Shown here piece by piece: positions 47,456 through 50,030 of a stretch of DNA of 50,030 bases. Source of the stretch: Bifidobacterium breve. Lineage in GTDB: Bacteria > Actinomycetota > Actinomycetes > S36-B12. Positions within the stretch are counted from its first letter, which is position 1. The number at the start of each line of letters is the position of its first letter. The notes beneath the pieces were generated by a model. That model saw only the letters and a list, made by a program, of their open reading frames with translations, did not search any database and was not told the origin of the DNA. The stretch covers positions 1-50,030 of the forward strand of contig CAMDKQ010000003.1 in NCBI GenBank assembly GCA_945901095.1, given 5' to 3'. The position numbers were made by a program, and so were the translations under genes.

Positions 47456-48154
47456 GTGATAGCTGGGCTGCGCGTCCTCGTCGTGGATGACGAGGTCCCG
47501 CTCACCGGAGTGGTGAGCAGCTACCTGGTGCGTGAGGGCTTTGACGTTTCTGTCGCCCACTCGGGGCCAGACGCAGTTGAGTCGGCCCGCGAACTCGCAC
47601 CCGTCCTCATCCTGCTCGACATCATGCTCCCCGGGTTCGACGGCATTGAGGCCTGTCGCCGGATTCGGCAGTTCTCAGATGCTTACATCATCATGCTTAC
47701 GGCCCGCGATGAGGAGGTCGACAAGGTCCTCGGGCTGTCAATGGGGGCAGACGATTACCTCGTGAAGCCGTTCTCCCCGAGGGAGCTCATCGCACGAGTC
47801 CGGGCCATGCTGCGCCGGCCGCGCGTCTCCTCGACGGACGATCGCTCTGCCGTGCAGATCGAGGTGGGTGGGCTCTGCCTCGACGCTGAGGCGCGAACCC
47901 TGCACGTCGACGGCAGCCTCATCGAGGTGACGAGGACTGAGTTCGACCTGCTGGTCGCAATGGCATCGCGACGCCGTGCGGCGCTGACGAGAAGGCAGCT
48001 TATTGAGGCTGTGTGGGGCCCAGGATGGTTCGGGGACGAGCACGTTGTCGACGTGCACATCGGGCACCTGCGAATGAAACTCGGCGACGATGCGTCCGAG
48101 CCGAGGTTTATCCGCACCGTCCGCGGAGTGGGCTACGGGATGGGGCCGGGATGA
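47456..48154 (+). CDS. OmpR-family response regulator
   Basis: LRVLVVDDEVPLTGVVSSYLVREGFDV...LILLDIMLPGFDGIEACRRIR...GADDYLVKPFSPRELIARVRAMLRR plus winged-helix C-terminus. Confidence 0.95.
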   Translation: MIAGLRVLVVDDEVPLTGVVSSYLVREGFDVSVAHSGPDAVESARELAPVLILLDIMLPGFDGIEACRRIRQFSDAYIIMLTARDEEVDKVLGLSMGADDYLVKPFSPRELIARVRAMLRRPRVSSTDDRSAVQIEVGGLCLDAEARTLHVDGSLIEVTRTEFDLLVAMASRRRAALTRRQLIEAVWGPGWFGDEHVVDVHIGHLRMKLGDDASEPRFIRTVRGVGYGMGPG

Positions 48155-49281
48155 GTCGGCGAATGACGACGCGACAAACGATGACGCGGCGGTCACCGAG
48201 GCTCGCTACCAAGCTCATGATCGCCCAAGCGGTCGTGGTGAGCGTCGGCGCATTCACCCTCGTGGTAGCTGCGGCGCTGGTGGCGCCAAGTCTCTTCCAC
48301 GAGCACCTGATGCAGGGGGGAGTTCAGGATCCGGAGGTCAATATGCACGCTGAAGAGGCGTTCGCATCGTCCCTCGGCATCGCGGCCGCGATAGCGGCTG
48401 TCGCCTCCCTCATTGCCGCCGGGCTCGTCTCGTGGTTCATTGTGCGACGCGTTGCGCGCCCGGTGGAGGAACTCGCCCAATCAGCGGAGGCAGTCGCCGC
48501 CGGTCATTACGAGGTGACCGTCCCCTCGGTCACGTTCAGCGCAGAATTCGTCCAGCTTTCCGGCTCATTCGCCCACATGTCTCAGCGGCTCGCGGAGACC
48601 GAGACCACGAGGACCCGGCTGTTCGCGGACCTCGCGCATGAGCTTCGTACGCCGTTGGCCACGCTCGAGGCCTATATCGACGGGATGGAGGACGAGGTTC
48701 TCGCCCACGATGCGGCATCCTGGGCGACGATGCGAGATCAGGTCGACCGGCTTCGCCGACTCGCGACCGACCTGCGCGAGGTTGCTGCCGCCGAGGAGCA
48801 TGCACTCGGACTGACGCTGAGCCGGCTCGACGGGCGCGGCGTGGCGGAGGCCGCACTGTCCGCGGTCATGCCTCGGTTCCAGGCCAAGGGAGTGGCGCTC
48901 AGCCTTGTCGCATGCCCCGAACCTGCGTGGATCCTTGGTGACGACATCAGGCTCCAGCAGGTTCTCGCGAACCTCCTGGACAATGCGCTTCGGCACACGC
49001 CGCCCGGGGGCGTGGTTGACGTCGCCGCGCTCGTGGCGGGTGAATGCTTCGAGATCCGCGTGCGTGATTCGGGGGAGGGGATCCCGGCTGACCAGCTGAC
49101 CTCGGTGTTCGAGCGATTCCATCGCGTCGATCCATCCCGAATGAGCGGCGATGGCGGTGGCAGTGGTCTGGGTCTGACGATCGCCCGCGCCGTCGTGAGT
49201 GACCACGGGGGCTCGCTGACCGCGGCGAGTAACGGAACGGGGCGGGGAGCCCTGCTGACGGTCAGCATTCCCACCGTCTGA
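48151..49281 (+). CDS. Sensor histidine kinase
   Basis: Two TM segments, HAMP-like region, LFADLAHELRTPLATLEAYIDGM H-box, LLDNALRHTPPGG, DSGEGIPADQLTSVFERFHRVD, GGSGLGLTIARAVV. Confidence 0.96.
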   Translation: MSRRMTTRQTMTRRSPRLATKLMIAQAVVVSVGAFTLVVAAALVAPSLFHEHLMQGGVQDPEVNMHAEEAFASSLGIAAAIAAVASLIAAGLVSWFIVRRVARPVEELAQSAEAVAAGHYEVTVPSVTFSAEFVQLSGSFAHMSQRLAETETTRTRLFADLAHELRTPLATLEAYIDGMEDEVLAHDAASWATMRDQVDRLRRLATDLREVAAAEEHALGLTLSRLDGRGVAEAALSAVMPRFQAKGVALSLVACPEPAWILGDDIRLQQVLANLLDNALRHTPPGGVVDVAALVAGECFEIRVRDSGEGIPADQLTSVFERFHRVDPSRMSGDGGGSGLGLTIARAVVSDHGGSLTAASNGTGRGALLTVSIPTV

Positions 49282-49295
49282 CTCGGTCGGGCGCG

Positions 49296-49343
49296 CGCGT
49301 CCGTAGGGGAACGCGTCCGTAGGGGAACGCGTCCGTAGGGGAA
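49296..49343. repeat. 16-bp tandem repeat, 3 perfect units
   Basis: cgcgtccgtaggggaa x3 at 49296-49311, 49312-49327, 49328-49343, followed by cgcgttatccccacgg. Confidence 0.97.
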
Positions 49344-49359
49344 CGCGTTATCCCCACGG
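49333..49359 (+). terminator. Possible terminator hairpin built from the last repeat unit
   Basis: CCGTAGGGGAA-CGCG-TTATCCCCACGG, imperfect stem just after the histidine kinase stop; no clear T-tract. Confidence 0.4.
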
Positions 49360-49450
49360 AACTTCCGGACGGGCGGCATCCACAGGGTCGCAAGTCGAGG
49401 TGGCCTAGGTCAGCGTGGAGGCGGGAGGTTGTACCGCAGGGGGTGAGGAC

Positions 49451-49807
49451 ATGCGACGCACAAGCGCGCTGGGTCAGTACGGCGAAGAGGTAGCGACACG
49501 ACATCTCGAAGGCCTCGGCATCGCGGTCGTTGAGCGCAATTGGCGATGCTCTGAAGGTGAGATCGACATTGTCGCTCGCGAGGGTGCGACCCTCGTGCTC
49601 GTCGAGGTGAAGACGAGAAGCTCGCTCGCCTTCGGTCATCCAGCAGAGTCCATCACCCCTCGCAAACTCCGCCGCATGCGCCACCTCGCCTACCGATGGC
49701 TCGCTGAGCACGAGGTACACGCACCGTCGGTTCGACTCGATGTCATCTCAGTCCTCCAGAAGTTGTCGGGTGCTCCCGTGGTCGAGCATCTGCGCGGAGT
49801 TGAGTGA
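49451..49807 (+). CDS. yraN: YraN/UPF0102 family nuclease-fold protein
   Basis: MRRTSALGQYGEEVATRHLEGLGIAVVERNWRCSEGEIDIVAREGATLVLVEVKTRSS. Confidence 0.95.
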   Translation: MRRTSALGQYGEEVATRHLEGLGIAVVERNWRCSEGEIDIVAREGATLVLVEVKTRSSLAFGHPAESITPRKLRRMRHLAYRWLAEHEVHAPSVRLDVISVLQKLSGAPVVEHLRGVE

Positions 49808-50030
49808 TGAGCCTCGCCGAGGTGTGGGGGGTCGTCACAACCGGGATCGCCGGGGTCATGGTGAAGGTGGAGGTTGACGTGGCGCAGGGTCTCCCAAGTG
49901 TCGGGGTTGTTGGCCTCGCGGGGGCCTCGGTCACTGAGGCGCGTTGGCGTGCGCGCTCAGCCATCGGCAATATCGGCGCCACTTGGCCAGCAGCCCGCAT
50001 CACCATCGGGCTTTCGCCGGCTGACCTTCC
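49807..50030 (+). CDS. comM: YifB/ComM-like Mg chelatase-like AAA ATPase (5' part, truncated by window end)
   Basis: MSLAEVWGVVTTGIAGVMVKVEVDVAQGLPSVGVVGLAGASVTEARWRARSAIGN; ATGA overlap with yraN. Confidence 0.92.
   Translation, partial: MSLAEVWGVVTTGIAGVMVKVEVDVAQGLPSVGVVGLAGASVTEARWRARSAIGNIGATWPAARITIGLSPADL

Overview
High-GC actinobacterial chromosomal segment. Most of it is a conserved housekeeping backbone: ndgR<->leuC-leuD, hup, cofC/fbiD, plsC-gpsA, ddl, thiL, rpmB, DAK2, recG-rsmD-coaD, yceD-rpmF-plsX-rnc-mutM-smc-ftsY, amt-glnB-glnD, ffh-rpsP-khpA-rimM-trmD-rplS-lepB-lepB-rnhB ... yraN-comM. Three stretches look accessory. (1) Positions 1-3100, beside tRNA-Gln/tRNA-Glu, hold two duplicated DUF1566/Lcl-like lipoprotein genes (the second C-terminally deleted), a frameshifted Lsr2-like C-terminal domain and a small HTH fragment. 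(2) An SDR/SnoaL-like/FAD-dehydrogenase trio at 6959-10035 lies between hup and cofC. (3) A compact arsenic-resistance island (41850-47218) lies between rnhB and yraN, followed by a two-component system. The ars island is the most interesting locus. It has ArsA and ArsD but no ArsB/ACR3 pump in the window, a MIP/aquaporin gene broken at a homopolymer, three arsenate-reductase-type domains (one fused to ArsR), and an ArsM-N-terminus-like leader fused in frame to ArsD and coupled to arsR by an ATGA overlap. All calls come from reading the ORF translations and the sequence by eye; no database search was run.
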